A stretch of DNA of 64,000 nucleotides from Acinetobacter halotolerans (GCF_004208515.1 NZ_SGIM01000010.1:1-64000), one strand, 5' to 3'. Positions 44,651 to 54,060 are shown, counted from the stretch's first letter. Made by a program: numbers and translations. The notes: generated by a model from the letters alone, not told the origin.

Positions 44651-45076
44651 ATGCAGGCAGATGTCATTATTGAAATTCCTTTTCATGATGTGGATACCAT
44701 GAATGTGGTGTGGCATGGACATTATTTAAAGTATTTTGAAATCGCACGGTGTAAGTTGTTGGATCAGTTTGCTTATAACTACAATCAAATGCGAGCATCA
44801 GGCTACGCTTGGCCTGTGATTGAAAGCCATGTGCGCTATGTGCAGGGCATTGAGTTTGAACAAAAGATTTGTGTGCGTGCCATCCTTAAAGAATGGGAAA
44901 ACCGTTTGAAAATTGAATATCTCATTCTCGATGCAGAAACGGGCAGACGTTTAACCAAAGGTTATACCACGCAAGTTGCAGTGAATATGGAAACACGGGA
45001 AATGTGCTTTCAGTCACCCCCCATTTTATTGGACTGCTTAAAGGCATGGGATGAATTTAAGGAGGAGATAAAATGA
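44651..45076 (+). CDS. 4HBT-type acyl-CoA/ACP thioesterase (ApeK-like)
   Basis: A 141-residue hotdog thioesterase. PFHDVDTMNVVWHGHYLKYFEIAR is the YbgC/4-hydroxybenzoyl-CoA thioesterase signature with the catalytic Asp. It may release the finished chain or correct stalled carriers. A strong AGGAG signal at its 3' end serves the following gene, with which it overlaps by four bases. Confidence 0.83.
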   Translation: MQADVIIEIPFHDVDTMNVVWHGHYLKYFEIARCKLLDQFAYNYNQMRASGYAWPVIESHVRYVQGIEFEQKICVRAILKEWENRLKIEYLILDAETGRRLTKGYTTQVAVNMETREMCFQSPPILLDCLKAWDEFKEEIK

Positions 45077-45795
45077 ATTTGGATTCAGTCAAAGTCTTCT
45101 GTTTTAAGGCGAACACAGTTCGCCCCTACACGGCAATATCATATAAATGTAGGATGCTTAAAGGACATTTTTTTAAAGGTCTATGCAGGGCGCTTTCGCT
45201 CTTTATCGTGCTTTCTCTATTTAGTGTATTCAGCTATGCCGATAGCGCGGCGGTGAGTACGATTTTTCAGCAGCTTGCAAAAAGTGATGTGGTGCGTGCT
45301 GATTTTGAACAACAAAAAAAGTTAGCTAGTTTAAATAAAACCTTTGTTTCCAATGGCACGCTGACCTTTGCCAAATCTAATGGTGTGCTTTGGAAAATCA
45401 AACGGCCTGTACAAGCCGATTTGATCGTGACGCAAAAGAAGCTTGTACAAAAAACCCAACGAACCTACAGCCAGATTCAGATTGATCAATCGCCATATAG
45501 TTCTGTTGCAACACTGTTTTTGCAGTTGATGTCGGGTGATGAAAAAGCTTTGGCGAAGAACTTTAATGTGGTTTCTGCCGATTATCGCCCTACAGGTTGG
45601 AATGTTGCATTAACGCCGAAGTCAGGTTTATTTAAAAAATTGTTTGTACGTATTGAGGCACAGGGGCAGCAGTATGTCGATAAAATTGTGATTCAGGAAC
45701 AAGCCAATAATAGCACCACGATTTTATTCCGTAATCAAAATACCCCATTGAAACTAACGGCTGCTGAAGATGCGCTTTTCCAATTGGCAAAATAA
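45073..45795 (+). CDS. LolA-like outer-membrane lipoprotein carrier protein with extended N-terminus
   Basis: The mature part (IFQQLAKSDVVRADFEQQKKLASLNK, LTFAKSNGVLWKIKRPV) is a LolA-type periplasmic carrier with an unclosed beta barrel, probably shuttling the polyene lipid. A normal signal peptide starts at Met28 (ATG 45154: MLKGHFFKGLCRALSLFIVL). Yet the strong ribosome site TAAGGAGGAG serves ATG 45073. The 81 bases between hold a palindromic repeat (45108-45153) that is translated in frame, adding 27 residues before the signal. ATG 45154 may be used instead. The next gene overlaps by 26 bases. Confidence 0.82.
   Translation: MNLDSVKVFCFKANTVRPYTAISYKCRMLKGHFFKGLCRALSLFIVLSLFSVFSYADSAAVSTIFQQLAKSDVVRADFEQQKKLASLNKTFVSNGTLTFAKSNGVLWKIKRPVQADLIVTQKKLVQKTQRTYSQIQIDQSPYSSVATLFLQLMSGDEKALAKNFNVVSADYRPTGWNVALTPKSGLFKKLFVRIEAQGQQYVDKIVIQEQANNSTTILFRNQNTPLKLTAAEDALFQLAK
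45108..45153. repeat. Palindromic repeat inserted in the LolA-like gene
   Basis: GGCGAAC ACA GTTCGCC (45108-45124) is a perfect 7-bp hairpin, followed by CCTACA (45125-45130) and its inverted copy TGTAGG (45148-45153). A GGCGAAC...GTTCGCC core next to CCTACA is typical of small dispersed palindromic repeats found in many bacteria. It ends exactly before ATG 45154. Confidence 0.6.
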
Positions 45796-48103
45796 ATTTA
45801 CTGCCATCTGGTTAATCCTGTTAACCGTTGTTGGACTAGCACTTGCGTTTGCATGGCTAAAAAAAGATATTCATATCCAGACCAATATTTTTTCTTTGTT
45901 GCCTGAAACGCAACAAAATCCTGAGTTGGCGAAAACCCAGCAATATATGAGTGATCAACTCAATCAAAAAGTGTTTGTGGTATTAGAAAGCCAAGATCAG
46001 CAAGCGATAGAACACGCTACACAATTGTTTGAAACACAACTCAAGAAAAGTGCGTTGTGGCAGCCGCTCAAACCACAACTTGATTTAGAACAATTTTCAA
46101 AGCAGTTATATCTGCATCGTGCAGGCTTGTTGAGTCCACAAGATCGTCAGCTTTTGCAACAGGCGGTACAACAGCAAGATTTTGAGGCTTTGACTGAACA
46201 AAGTTTGATGCAGCTCATGAGTGTCGGGATGCCGATTACGGCAGAATCTTTGCAACAAGACCCTTTGCTGTTATTTCCGCGTTATATGCTGAATGTAGCG
46301 ACGCAAGCCTCAAGCGATGTCGAACTTGAGCATGGTTTTGCAACCATTCACGATGAGCAGAACGTTTCACGCTTATTGGTCTTGGAACTGACACAGAGTC
46401 CCTACAATATTGATTATCAGCAACTGGTGACAGCTTGGATTGCCCAAATGCAACCACAGCTCAATGACTTAAATGTGCAGTCGCATTGGACAGGCACGAT
46501 TTTATTTTCCAATTTTGGTACGCAGTCGGCGCAAAAAGAAATTTCAACCATTGGTTTAGGTTCAACCCTTGGTTTGATTGTGTTGGTCTGGTTTGGTTTT
46601 CGTTCATTCCGCCCATTGCTGACTGAGTTTATTGCCGTTTCAACAGGAAGCTTATTGGCTTTTGCCATAACCCATCTGATTTTCGGTGAAATTCATCTGA
46701 TGACTTTGGTCTTTGGCGCAAGTTTGATCGGGGTCTGTGTCGATTTTTCTTTCTATTTTATGGCGATGCAATCACAGCATCGTAAACTGGATGGTTTTAA
46801 CGTTCTCAGGCCTTTGTTGCCGAGCTTGTTTATGGGCTTAATGACGACGGTTGTGGCATATATTTTTCTGAGTTTTACTCCCTTTCCAGCATTTAGGCAA
46901 ATCGCGGTATTTTCGATCGTGGGTTTGGTGGCAGCATGGATCACAAGTGTCTTGTTATTGCCACGATTGCCATCACTGAATGCTCAGCCTGCAATTCAAT
47001 GCTTGGGATGGATTGGGCAAGCACGACAATGGTTTCAGCAACAGCATAAAATGCGTTATGGCTTCATTGTTGGCATCATTGCCATGGGCAGCGTGAGCAT
47101 TTTATTTTTACAGCCCAATGATGATATCCGTAATTTGCAAAGTATGGATGCCAAGCTCAAACAGCAAGATCAATATATTCGTTCTTTGTTTGGACAGCAG
47201 CAAAGCAGTGATTATTTTGTGGTGCAGGCCAGTTCAAGTACTGAACTGGAACAACAAGAATCACAATTATTACTCAAGCTTCAGCAATTACAACAGCAAG
47301 GGGCAATCGAAAGTTTTCAAGCTTTAGGTCAATGGATTCCATCGTTGGCACAGCAACAGCAAAATGTACAGTTATTACAACAAATTCCTGAAACGGCACT
47401 GAAAAAGTATGCAGCGACGATGGGCTTGAAATTTGCGGATGTACAACGTTGGCAACAGCAATTACAGCAGCAGCCTTTACTCACTGAACAGGTTTTTCAG
47501 CAGCATCCTTTGGCTTTTTTACAGCCGAGTTCAACCGAACGTTTGGTCATCGTAAATGGTGTGCAGCAGACAGAATTGTTACAGCAACTAGAATCCGCCA
47601 ATATTCATTTTCAACAACCTGTTGATACACTCTCAACTGCCTTTGCTCAGCATCGCCAGCAAGCACAGCATTTATTGATCTATGCCTTGTTGGCTTTGGC
47701 GATTGGTTTAGGGGCTGTTTATGGTCTTGGCTCAGTTTTGCCTTTGGTGTTGCCTGTCTCTTTGGCTTTGCTCAGCACCTTTGCAGTACAAGCATGGCTC
47801 GGTGTGGAAATTAACCTATTTAGTATTATGGGAACGTTCTTGATTATTGGGATTGGGGTGGATTATGCCATTTTTTATCGGCATGGACATGATCATCCAC
47901 AGGTGGTCGGCATGGCGTTGTTTTTGTGTATGATGTCGACCCTGTTGGGCTTTGGATTATTGTCGTTGAGTGATACTTACGCCATTCATTGTTTTGGTTT
48001 AACTGTTTTACTTGGCGTGATCTTTTCATTTATTTACGCAACTTTATTCACTCCTGCTGATCAAAAGCATATTGTCGACTTACCACATCGGAGCATAACA
48101 TGA
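45770..48103 (+). CDS. MMPL/RND-family exporter (ApeM-like)
   Basis: A 777-residue MMPL-family transporter. One membrane segment stands near residue 10-30, then a periplasmic domain to about residue 250, five segments around residues 255-400, a second periplasmic domain rich in Gln, and five segments near residues 620-765. The lipid-exporter-like motif LIGVCVDFSFYF and the matching LIIGIGVDYAIFY carry the proton-relay Asp in each half. It probably moves the aryl polyene lipid across the inner membrane to the LolA-like carrier. It overlaps the LolA-like and flavoprotein genes. Confidence 0.84.
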   Translation: MRFSNWQNKFTAIWLILLTVVGLALAFAWLKKDIHIQTNIFSLLPETQQNPELAKTQQYMSDQLNQKVFVVLESQDQQAIEHATQLFETQLKKSALWQPLKPQLDLEQFSKQLYLHRAGLLSPQDRQLLQQAVQQQDFEALTEQSLMQLMSVGMPITAESLQQDPLLLFPRYMLNVATQASSDVELEHGFATIHDEQNVSRLLVLELTQSPYNIDYQQLVTAWIAQMQPQLNDLNVQSHWTGTILFSNFGTQSAQKEISTIGLGSTLGLIVLVWFGFRSFRPLLTEFIAVSTGSLLAFAITHLIFGEIHLMTLVFGASLIGVCVDFSFYFMAMQSQHRKLDGFNVLRPLLPSLFMGLMTTVVAYIFLSFTPFPAFRQIAVFSIVGLVAAWITSVLLLPRLPSLNAQPAIQCLGWIGQARQWFQQQHKMRYGFIVGIIAMGSVSILFLQPNDDIRNLQSMDAKLKQQDQYIRSLFGQQQSSDYFVVQASSSTELEQQESQLLLKLQQLQQQGAIESFQALGQWIPSLAQQQQNVQLLQQIPETALKKYAATMGLKFADVQRWQQQLQQQPLLTEQVFQQHPLAFLQPSSTERLVIVNGVQQTELLQQLESANIHFQQPVDTLSTAFAQHRQQAQHLLIYALLALAIGLGAVYGLGSVLPLVLPVSLALLSTFAVQAWLGVEINLFSIMGTFLIIGIGVDYAIFYRHGHDHPQVVGMALFLCMMSTLLGFGLLSLSDTYAIHCFGLTVLLGVIFSFIYATLFTPADQKHIVDLPHRSIT

Positions 48104-49419
48104 ACACAATACAACAAACGGATGTGGTGATTATTGGGGCTGGGCCTTCGGGCAGTTCGGCTGCGGCGTTGCTCCGTCAAAAAGGCTATGCGGTGACGGT
48201 GATTGAAAAACAATATTTTCCGCGCTTTTCCATTGGTGAATCGCTGCTGCCACAATGTATGGTGTTTTTGGAAGAAGCAGGGTTGTTGGACACCATTCGT
48301 GAACATGTTGCAGAACGTGGTTTTCAGTTTAAAAATGGCGCGGCATTCCTGTGTGGTGAAAAACGCAGTCATTATGATTTTACCGAGAAATTTAGTGCAG
48401 GGCCAGGGACGACTTGGCAAGTGCGCCGTGCTGACTTTGACCATTTACTGGCGCAACAAGCGCAGCAATACGGTGCAGATATTCGCTTTGGTCATGAAGT
48501 CACCGCAGTTGATGTCGATGCTGATCAGCCGATGTTAACGGTCTTGGATGAGTCGCAGCAGCAATATCAAATCCAAGCCAAGTTTTTGTTGGACGCCAGT
48601 GGTTTTGGGCGCATTCTGCCGAAACTGCTAGACTTGGAAAGCCCTTCAAATTTCCCAGTACGTCGTGCCATTTTCACGCATATTGAGGATGGTATCGGAG
48701 ATCGTGCTGATTTTGATCGCAATAAGATCTTGATTACCGTCCATGAAAACGATCATCGTGCTTGGTATTGGTTGATTCCGTTTGCGGATGGGCGTGCATC
48801 GTTTGGTGTGGTGGCAGAACAAGATTTCTTTAACCACTACTCAGTTCCTCTTGATGCCGATGGTCATGTTACAGATGTAACCCAAAATGAGCCTGAAGCA
48901 TTATTAAAACGGATTTTGGCGGATGATCTAAGTTTGTCTCAAGTCTTGCAACATGCCAAATTTGATACACCCGTGAGAACATTGGTGGGGTATTCTGCCA
49001 ATGTAAAGCAACTTGCAAGTCGTAACTATGCGTTATTGGGCAATGCAGGTGAGTTTTTAGATCCTGTTTTTTCATCGGGTGTGACGATTGCGCTGAAATC
49101 ATCAAGTTTGGCTGTACCATTGGTTGAGCGAGTATTGAATGGCGAACAAGTCGATTGGATGCAGGAATATGAACTGCCACTGCGTAAAGGGATTCAAGTG
49201 TTTCGTGCCTATGTCGAGTCATGGTATGAGGGGGGATTTCAGGATGTGGTGTTTTCAACTCATCAGAATGAAAGCATTCGCCGTATGATTTCTTCGTTAT
49301 TGGCGGGTTATGCGTGGGATGATCAAAATCCAATTCATAAAAATGCAAAAAGTCGTTTAAGCGCTTTGGCTGAATATTGCCGAGAGGGTTTAGCACAAGA
49401 AAAAGCCTTAGAGGTCTAA
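48100..49419 (+). CDS. FAD-dependent oxidoreductase with flavin-halogenase motifs
   Basis: A 439-residue flavoprotein. The FAD site is VIIGAGPSGSSAAALLR (residues 11-26). Three marks of flavin-dependent halogenases are present: WxWxIP as Trp222-Tyr-Trp224-Leu-Ile226-Pro227, FxxPxxSxG as Phe319...Pro322...Ser325-x-Gly327, and a Lys at 78 in QFKNGAAF, where halogenases have their catalytic Lys. The stretch FPRFSIGESLLP is like carrier-protein-dependent halogenases. It could halogenate the aryl ring of the polyene; a non-halogenating monooxygenase is the main alternative. Overlaps the exporter gene by four bases. Confidence 0.78.
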   Translation: MNTIQQTDVVIIGAGPSGSSAAALLRQKGYAVTVIEKQYFPRFSIGESLLPQCMVFLEEAGLLDTIREHVAERGFQFKNGAAFLCGEKRSHYDFTEKFSAGPGTTWQVRRADFDHLLAQQAQQYGADIRFGHEVTAVDVDADQPMLTVLDESQQQYQIQAKFLLDASGFGRILPKLLDLESPSNFPVRRAIFTHIEDGIGDRADFDRNKILITVHENDHRAWYWLIPFADGRASFGVVAEQDFFNHYSVPLDADGHVTDVTQNEPEALLKRILADDLSLSQVLQHAKFDTPVRTLVGYSANVKQLASRNYALLGNAGEFLDPVFSSGVTIALKSSSLAVPLVERVLNGEQVDWMQEYELPLRKGIQVFRAYVESWYEGGFQDVVFSTHQNESIRRMISSLLAGYAWDDQNPIHKNAKSRLSALAEYCREGLAQEKALEV

Positions 49420-49420
49420 T

Positions 49421-49990
49421 ATGCAGCGAATCGGTATGCAACGGATTTGGCTCAGTCTATTGTGTTGTAGCGCATTGTTGTTGGTGGGATGTCAGCTCAC
49501 ACCACATGCGCAAGGTCTGCAAAGCAGTCACTGGACAGCACAACACTATCAACGCCAAGATCAAGTTGAAGTTCAATGGAAAGATAAAAGTTATAGTTTC
49601 CTACTCTACCAACAGCAACAAGGGCAGCAGTTAAGTTTGGTTGGCTTAGGTTTAACAGGGCAGCCTTTATTTGCATTACAATTTGATGGTCAACAGGTCA
49701 AAGTGCAGCAACGTATTCAACAAATGCGGTTATTGCCTTTTGAGTTTGTGGTGCGAGATATTTTATTTGCTACTTATCCCAATTTTTCCCAATTGGGTCA
49801 ACAGGCGGTCAGTATTGAACATTCAACGAATCATCAGCGTGTGTTCATTGGTGGAAAATCCATATTACAGATTCAGCAACAGGAAAAGCTGATTGAACTG
49901 GATAATCTACAAGTACCTTACCGCATGACATTGAGTCCAATTGAAAATACCTTAAATGCAGATCAGCCTGAGCAAGCGGTGCAGCCATGA
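49421..49990 (+). CDS. DUF3261 lipoprotein (ApeN-like)
   Basis: A 189-residue outer-membrane-type lipoprotein with the lipobox LVGC (Cys25) after a signal of about 24 residues. The rest, with LYQQQQGQQLSLVGLGLTGQPLF and YPNFSQLGQQAVSIEHSTNHQ, matches the DUF3261 protein found in APE clusters. It may receive the polyene at the outer membrane. Its stop overlaps the start of the next gene (ATGA). ATG 49436 is a possible start. Confidence 0.78.
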   Translation: MQRIGMQRIWLSLLCCSALLLVGCQLTPHAQGLQSSHWTAQHYQRQDQVEVQWKDKSYSFLLYQQQQGQQLSLVGLGLTGQPLFALQFDGQQVKVQQRIQQMRLLPFEFVVRDILFATYPNFSQLGQQAVSIEHSTNHQRVFIGGKSILQIQQQEKLIELDNLQVPYRMTLSPIENTLNADQPEQAVQP

Positions 49991-51213
49991 GTGAGTCACG
50001 ATTACAAATGCCATGTGAGCAGCCTAAATTTCAAGCTGTTGGCATTCCATTCAGTGTTGGGCTTTCTGCTTTAGGGCAAGATATCGAACACATTCGTAAA
50101 AGTTTGGTTGAACCAAATAATACGTTGAGCTTGGAAGATGGATTATTGGCTGATCGTGCTGTATGGGTCGGACGTTATTCTTATCCACTGATTGAACGTG
50201 TACCTGAGTCATTGCAAGCATTTGATTCTAGAAATTTACGTTTTACGCTGACGGCTTTGGCAAAAATCGAGACTGAGATTCAGGACTATGTGGCACAGAT
50301 TGATCCAAAGCGGTTGAGTATTGTGATTGGAACATCAACCTCTGGCATATCTGACAGCGAAGTACGATTGAAACAGTATTTTGCAGGTGACCAGTCGGTT
50401 GACATACCACATCAGCCACAGGAAATGGGCTGTATTGCCAAAGCATTAAAACAGTATTTAGGTTGGCAAGGCGCGGCTTACACCATATCAACTGCATGTT
50501 CATCCAGTGCCAAAGCCTTTGCCGCAGGGCAACGTTTGATTCAATCGGGTTTGGCGGATGCGGTTCTGGTGGGTGGTGTGGATACCTTATGTCAACTGAC
50601 TTTAAATGGTTTTAATAGCCTTGAAAGTTTATCGGCTGGTCTTTGCCAACCTTGTGGTTCGAAACGTGATGGTATCAATATTGGTGAAGCTGCAGCGTTA
50701 TTTTTACTGACTAAAGCGGCTGCGCCGATCATGTTATATGGTGCAGGAGAGTCGATGGATGCTTGGCATATTTCTGCACCGCATCCTGAGGGCATTGGTG
50801 CCGCGACCGCGATGCAACGTGCTTTAGACGTTGCTGCAATCACAGTGCAGCAGCTGGGCTATGTCAATTTGCATGGTACAGCCACGCCACAAAATGACGC
50901 GATGGAAATCAAAGCCATCCGCCATGTATTTCAAAACCATTCAGTTGCATTAAGCAGTAGCAAGCACAAAACGGGACATTGTTTGGGGGCAGCAGGTGCG
51001 ATTGAAGCTTTTATTTGTGTTCAGCTATTAAAAGATCAACGTTGGTTGCCTGTTCATCAACAGACTGAAATTGATGCTGATTTAGCAGATCAAAACTATG
51101 TACGAGAGGCTCAACTGACGAAAAGCATTGAATATGTCATGAGCAATTCATTTGCCTTTGGTGGCAGTAATATCAGTTTGTTATTTGGTGTGGCTCAAGA
51201 TGAGGGGCGTTAA
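49987..51213 (+). CDS. apeO: Aryl polyene ketosynthase (ApeO-like)
   Basis: A 408-residue beta-ketoacyl synthase. The Cys-His-His triad is Cys171 in TACSSSAKAF, His in NLHGTATPQND, and His in KHKTGHCLGAAGAIEAF. It should condense malonyl units with the growing aryl chain, working with the chain-length factor at 37141. It directly abuts the dehydratase gene at 51214. Confidence 0.86.
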   Translation: MSESRLQMPCEQPKFQAVGIPFSVGLSALGQDIEHIRKSLVEPNNTLSLEDGLLADRAVWVGRYSYPLIERVPESLQAFDSRNLRFTLTALAKIETEIQDYVAQIDPKRLSIVIGTSTSGISDSEVRLKQYFAGDQSVDIPHQPQEMGCIAKALKQYLGWQGAAYTISTACSSSAKAFAAGQRLIQSGLADAVLVGGVDTLCQLTLNGFNSLESLSAGLCQPCGSKRDGINIGEAAALFLLTKAAAPIMLYGAGESMDAWHISAPHPEGIGAATAMQRALDVAAITVQQLGYVNLHGTATPQNDAMEIKAIRHVFQNHSVALSSSKHKTGHCLGAAGAIEAFICVQLLKDQRWLPVHQQTEIDADLADQNYVREAQLTKSIEYVMSNSFAFGGSNISLLFGVAQDEGR

Positions 51214-51645
51214 ATGAAACTTGATGCGATTCACTATATTCCGCATGAACAACCGATGGTATTTATTGATCATCTGATTGAGGCAAATGAAGGTTATGCC
51301 ATTGCAGAACTGACCATTCGCCCTGGACTGATGTTTTGTGAAGCACAGGGTTTACCGACTTGGGTAAGCATTGAAATTATGGCACAAACAGTGAGTGCTT
51401 ATTCAGGCTGGATGGGGCAACAATTACAACAGTCTCCCAAAGTTGGTTTTTTGTTGGGGACTCGGAAATTACAGTTACCCATTCCATATTTTGAACTGGG
51501 TCAAACCCTGAAAATTCGGGTGGAGCAGCAATATCTACATGAGGGGTTGGGGCAGTTTTCCTGCGAAATTTACGATGCTGAACATGTGATTAGTGCCATG
51601 TTAAGTGTGTATGAGCCGACAGATCAATCAACATTAATATTATAG
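51214..51645 (+). CDS. apeP: 3-hydroxyacyl-ACP dehydratase (ApeP-like)
   Basis: A 143-residue hotdog protein resembling FabZ/FabA-type dehydratases: YIPHEQPMVFIDHL supplies the catalytic His11 and WVSIEIMAQTVSAYSG the catalytic Glu. It removes water from the 3-hydroxyacyl intermediate to extend the conjugated chain. It is a stand-alone partner to the fused hotdog domain at 39655. Confidence 0.84.
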   Translation: MKLDAIHYIPHEQPMVFIDHLIEANEGYAIAELTIRPGLMFCEAQGLPTWVSIEIMAQTVSAYSGWMGQQLQQSPKVGFLLGTRKLQLPIPYFELGQTLKIRVEQQYLHEGLGQFSCEIYDAEHVISAMLSVYEPTDQSTLIL

Positions 51646-51659
51646 GTTTTGGAAAAACA

Positions 51660-52385
51660 ATGAGTAGAAGAATATTAGTCACAGGCTCAAGTCGAGGAAT
51701 TGGTAAAGCGATTGCGTTGCAATTGGCGCAAGCAGGCTTTGATGTGACGATTCACGCACGTTCACGCGAGACAGAAGCGGCTCAAGTGGTTGAACAAATT
51801 CAGAACTTAGGGCAAAAAAGCCATTATTTACTTTTTGATGTCAATGCACGCGAAACGGTCAAAAGTTTACTTGAACAAGATGTTGAACAACATGGCGCAT
51901 TTTATGGGGTGGTGCTGAATGCTGGACTCACCCATGACGGTGCATTTCCTGCCTTAACTGATCAGGATTGGGATGAAGTCATTTCAACGTCATTGGATGG
52001 TTTTTACAATGTACTCAAACCTTTGATTATGCCGATGATTCATTTACGTCAAGGCGGACGTATCGTCACATTGTCTTCAGTTTCGGGCATGATGGGAAAT
52101 CGTGGACAAGTCAACTATAGTGCTGCTAAAGCTGGTTTAATTGGGGCAAGCAAAGCACTGGCATTAGAGTTGGCTAAGCGTAAAATTACCGTCAACAGTG
52201 TCGCCCCAGGTCTTATTGAAACAGAAATGGTCACAGATGAAGTCAAAGATCATGCTTTAAAAATGATTCCGATGCAACGTATGGGGCAGGTGGATGAAGT
52301 TGCCAGTGTGGTGAAATTTTTATGTTCAGATGAAGCATCTTATATCACCCGACAAGTGATTTCAGTCAATGGGGGGCTGATCTAA
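51660..52385 (+). CDS. apeQ: 3-oxoacyl-ACP reductase, FabG type (ApeQ-like)
   Basis: A 241-residue SDR ketoreductase. GSSRGIGKAIALQLA binds NADPH, VLNAGLTHDG is the NNAG-like loop, and LSSVSG with YSAAKAG gives the catalytic Ser, Tyr and Lys. It reduces the 3-keto group in each extension cycle. It overlaps the next ketosynthase gene by one base. Confidence 0.88.
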   Translation: MSRRILVTGSSRGIGKAIALQLAQAGFDVTIHARSRETEAAQVVEQIQNLGQKSHYLLFDVNARETVKSLLEQDVEQHGAFYGVVLNAGLTHDGAFPALTDQDWDEVISTSLDGFYNVLKPLIMPMIHLRQGGRIVTLSSVSGMMGNRGQVNYSAAKAGLIGASKALALELAKRKITVNSVAPGLIETEMVTDEVKDHALKMIPMQRMGQVDEVASVVKFLCSDEASYITRQVISVNGGLI

Positions 52386-53608
52386 TGAAACGTGTGGTTG
52401 TAACGGGAATGGCTGGCATTACCTCATTGGGCGAAACAGCAGATGAAATTTTTGCCCAGTTTCATGCGGGCAAAAGTGGTATTTGTTATATGCCTGAATG
52501 GGAACAATATCCAGATCTAAGAACCAAACTGGCAGGACCTGTAAAGACATTTCAAATGGCTAAGCACTTTAATCGTAAAGTGACGCGGGGTATGGGACGC
52601 GTGGCATTAATGTCGGTGATTAGTGCGGAAAATGCATTGCAAGATGCGGGGCTGATCGATCACGAGATCCTGAAAAGTGGTGATACAGGCGTGGCCTTCG
52701 GTTCTTCAGCAGGTAGTGTCGATGCGGTTCGTGAGTTTGGCAATATGCTAATTGATCAGGATATGAGTAAGATCAATGCGACGACTTATATTCGTATGAT
52801 GTCACATACCAGTGCAGTCAATATGACGGTATATTTTGGATTGAAAGGTTTAACCTTGCCCACTTCAAGTGCATGTACTTCGGGTTCAATGGCAATTGGA
52901 CAGGCGTACGAAGCGATCAAATATGGCAAACAAACCGTCATGATTGCAGGCGGTGCAGAAGAACTGAGTGCAGCAGGCGCAGCGGTTTTTGATGTATTAT
53001 TGGCAACCAGTGGCATGAATGATCAACCCGAAAAATCACCACGTCCTTTTGATGCCAAGCGCGATGGTTTAGTGATTGGTGAGGGGGCTGGCTGTTTAAT
53101 TCTGGAAGAATATGAACATGCCAAACAGCGTGGCGCAACCATTTATGCTGAAATTGTTGGCTATGCCAGTAATACCGATGGGCAGCATGTAACCAAGCCT
53201 GATAGTGAAAGGATGGGGCAATGTATGCAGATGGCGCTCAAAGATGCCCAGCTTGATGCCAGTCAAATCGACTATGTCAATGCGCATGGTACGTCTACCG
53301 ATCAAGGCGATATTGCCGAAAGTCAGGCCTCAGCACGCGTTTTGGGTCGAAAGCCAATTAGTTCGTTAAAAAGTTATTTTGGGCATACTTTAGGTGCTTG
53401 TGGTGCGATTGAAGCATGGCTAGGCATCGAAATGATGAACCGTGGAGAGCTTATTCCAACCTTAAATTTGGATATGGTTGACCCACTTTGTGGTGATTTA
53501 GATTATATTACTCAACAAGTGAGAGCGACTGATATCAGTATCATGATGAGTAATAACTTTGCCTTTGGTGGCATTAATACCTCACTGATTTTTAAACGTA
53601 TAACATAA
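52385..53608 (+). CDS. apeR: Ketosynthase, FabF type (ApeR-like)
   Basis: A 407-residue beta-ketoacyl-ACP synthase with Cys164 in SSACTSGSMAIG, His in NAHGTSTDQGD, and His in SYFGHTLGACGAIE. It resembles FabF/FabB more than the 49987 ketosynthase does. In the E. coli cluster the ApeR homodimer starts or primes chain synthesis. It is the last of the four-gene run O-P-Q-R, all in the same order as in E. coli. Confidence 0.86.
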   Translation: MKRVVVTGMAGITSLGETADEIFAQFHAGKSGICYMPEWEQYPDLRTKLAGPVKTFQMAKHFNRKVTRGMGRVALMSVISAENALQDAGLIDHEILKSGDTGVAFGSSAGSVDAVREFGNMLIDQDMSKINATTYIRMMSHTSAVNMTVYFGLKGLTLPTSSACTSGSMAIGQAYEAIKYGKQTVMIAGGAEELSAAGAAVFDVLLATSGMNDQPEKSPRPFDAKRDGLVIGEGAGCLILEEYEHAKQRGATIYAEIVGYASNTDGQHVTKPDSERMGQCMQMALKDAQLDASQIDYVNAHGTSTDQGDIAESQASARVLGRKPISSLKSYFGHTLGACGAIEAWLGIEMMNRGELIPTLNLDMVDPLCGDLDYITQQVRATDISIMMSNNFAFGGINTSLIFKRIT

Positions 53609-53625
53609 CAAGGGGCATCAAAATA

Positions 53626-54060
53626 ATGTCAATCAAACAATTATTCTTAGCAACTGTTTTAACAACCGCTTTTACTGCATCCGTTCAGGCTGCAGATAGC
53701 GTGCATCAATTTGATTTTAAAGCGGCAGTTGATCGTGCAGTGGCTGATGGTACTTTAGATGGTTCGGTAAAGTTCTATCTTAAAGGCAACAAATCAGGGG
53801 GTAAGGTATTAGAGCAAGATATCGTGACCAATCAAAAGACCAATGGTTTTGGCAAGTCTGCTGAGAAATCATGTGATTGGGTGCTTCGTTCTGCACTATT
53901 ACAATTGGATAAAGCAGCAAAAGCACGTGGCGCAAATGCTGTGACCAACATCGTCAGTTATTTTAAAAAGAATGAAGTTCAAAGTTCGACGACTTACGAA
54001 TGTCATAAGGGTATGGCAGTTGCAGGTGTTGCTTTGAAAGGTGATATTGTTAAGTTCTAA
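53626..54060 (+). CDS. Periplasmic protein of APE clusters, function unknown
   Basis: A 144-residue protein with a signal peptide that ends near SVQAADS. The mature part is small, basic and rich in Lys; FGKSAEKSCDWVLRSALLQLDKAAKARGANAVTNIVSYFKKN and TYECHKGMAVAGVAL recall the YbjQ-like family, with two Cys likely in a disulfide. Such proteins sit in APE clusters, often mislabelled as 'excinuclease ATPase subunit'. Role unknown. Confidence 0.7.
   Translation: MSIKQLFLATVLTTAFTASVQAADSVHQFDFKAAVDRAVADGTLDGSVKFYLKGNKSGGKVLEQDIVTNQKTNGFGKSAEKSCDWVLRSALLQLDKAAKARGANAVTNIVSYFKKNEVQSSTTYECHKGMAVAGVALKGDIVKF

Noticed and set aside
46236-46668. Minus-strand open frames inside the exporter gene
   Set aside because: They are shadows of the strongly biased codons of the MMPL exporter on the opposite strand.
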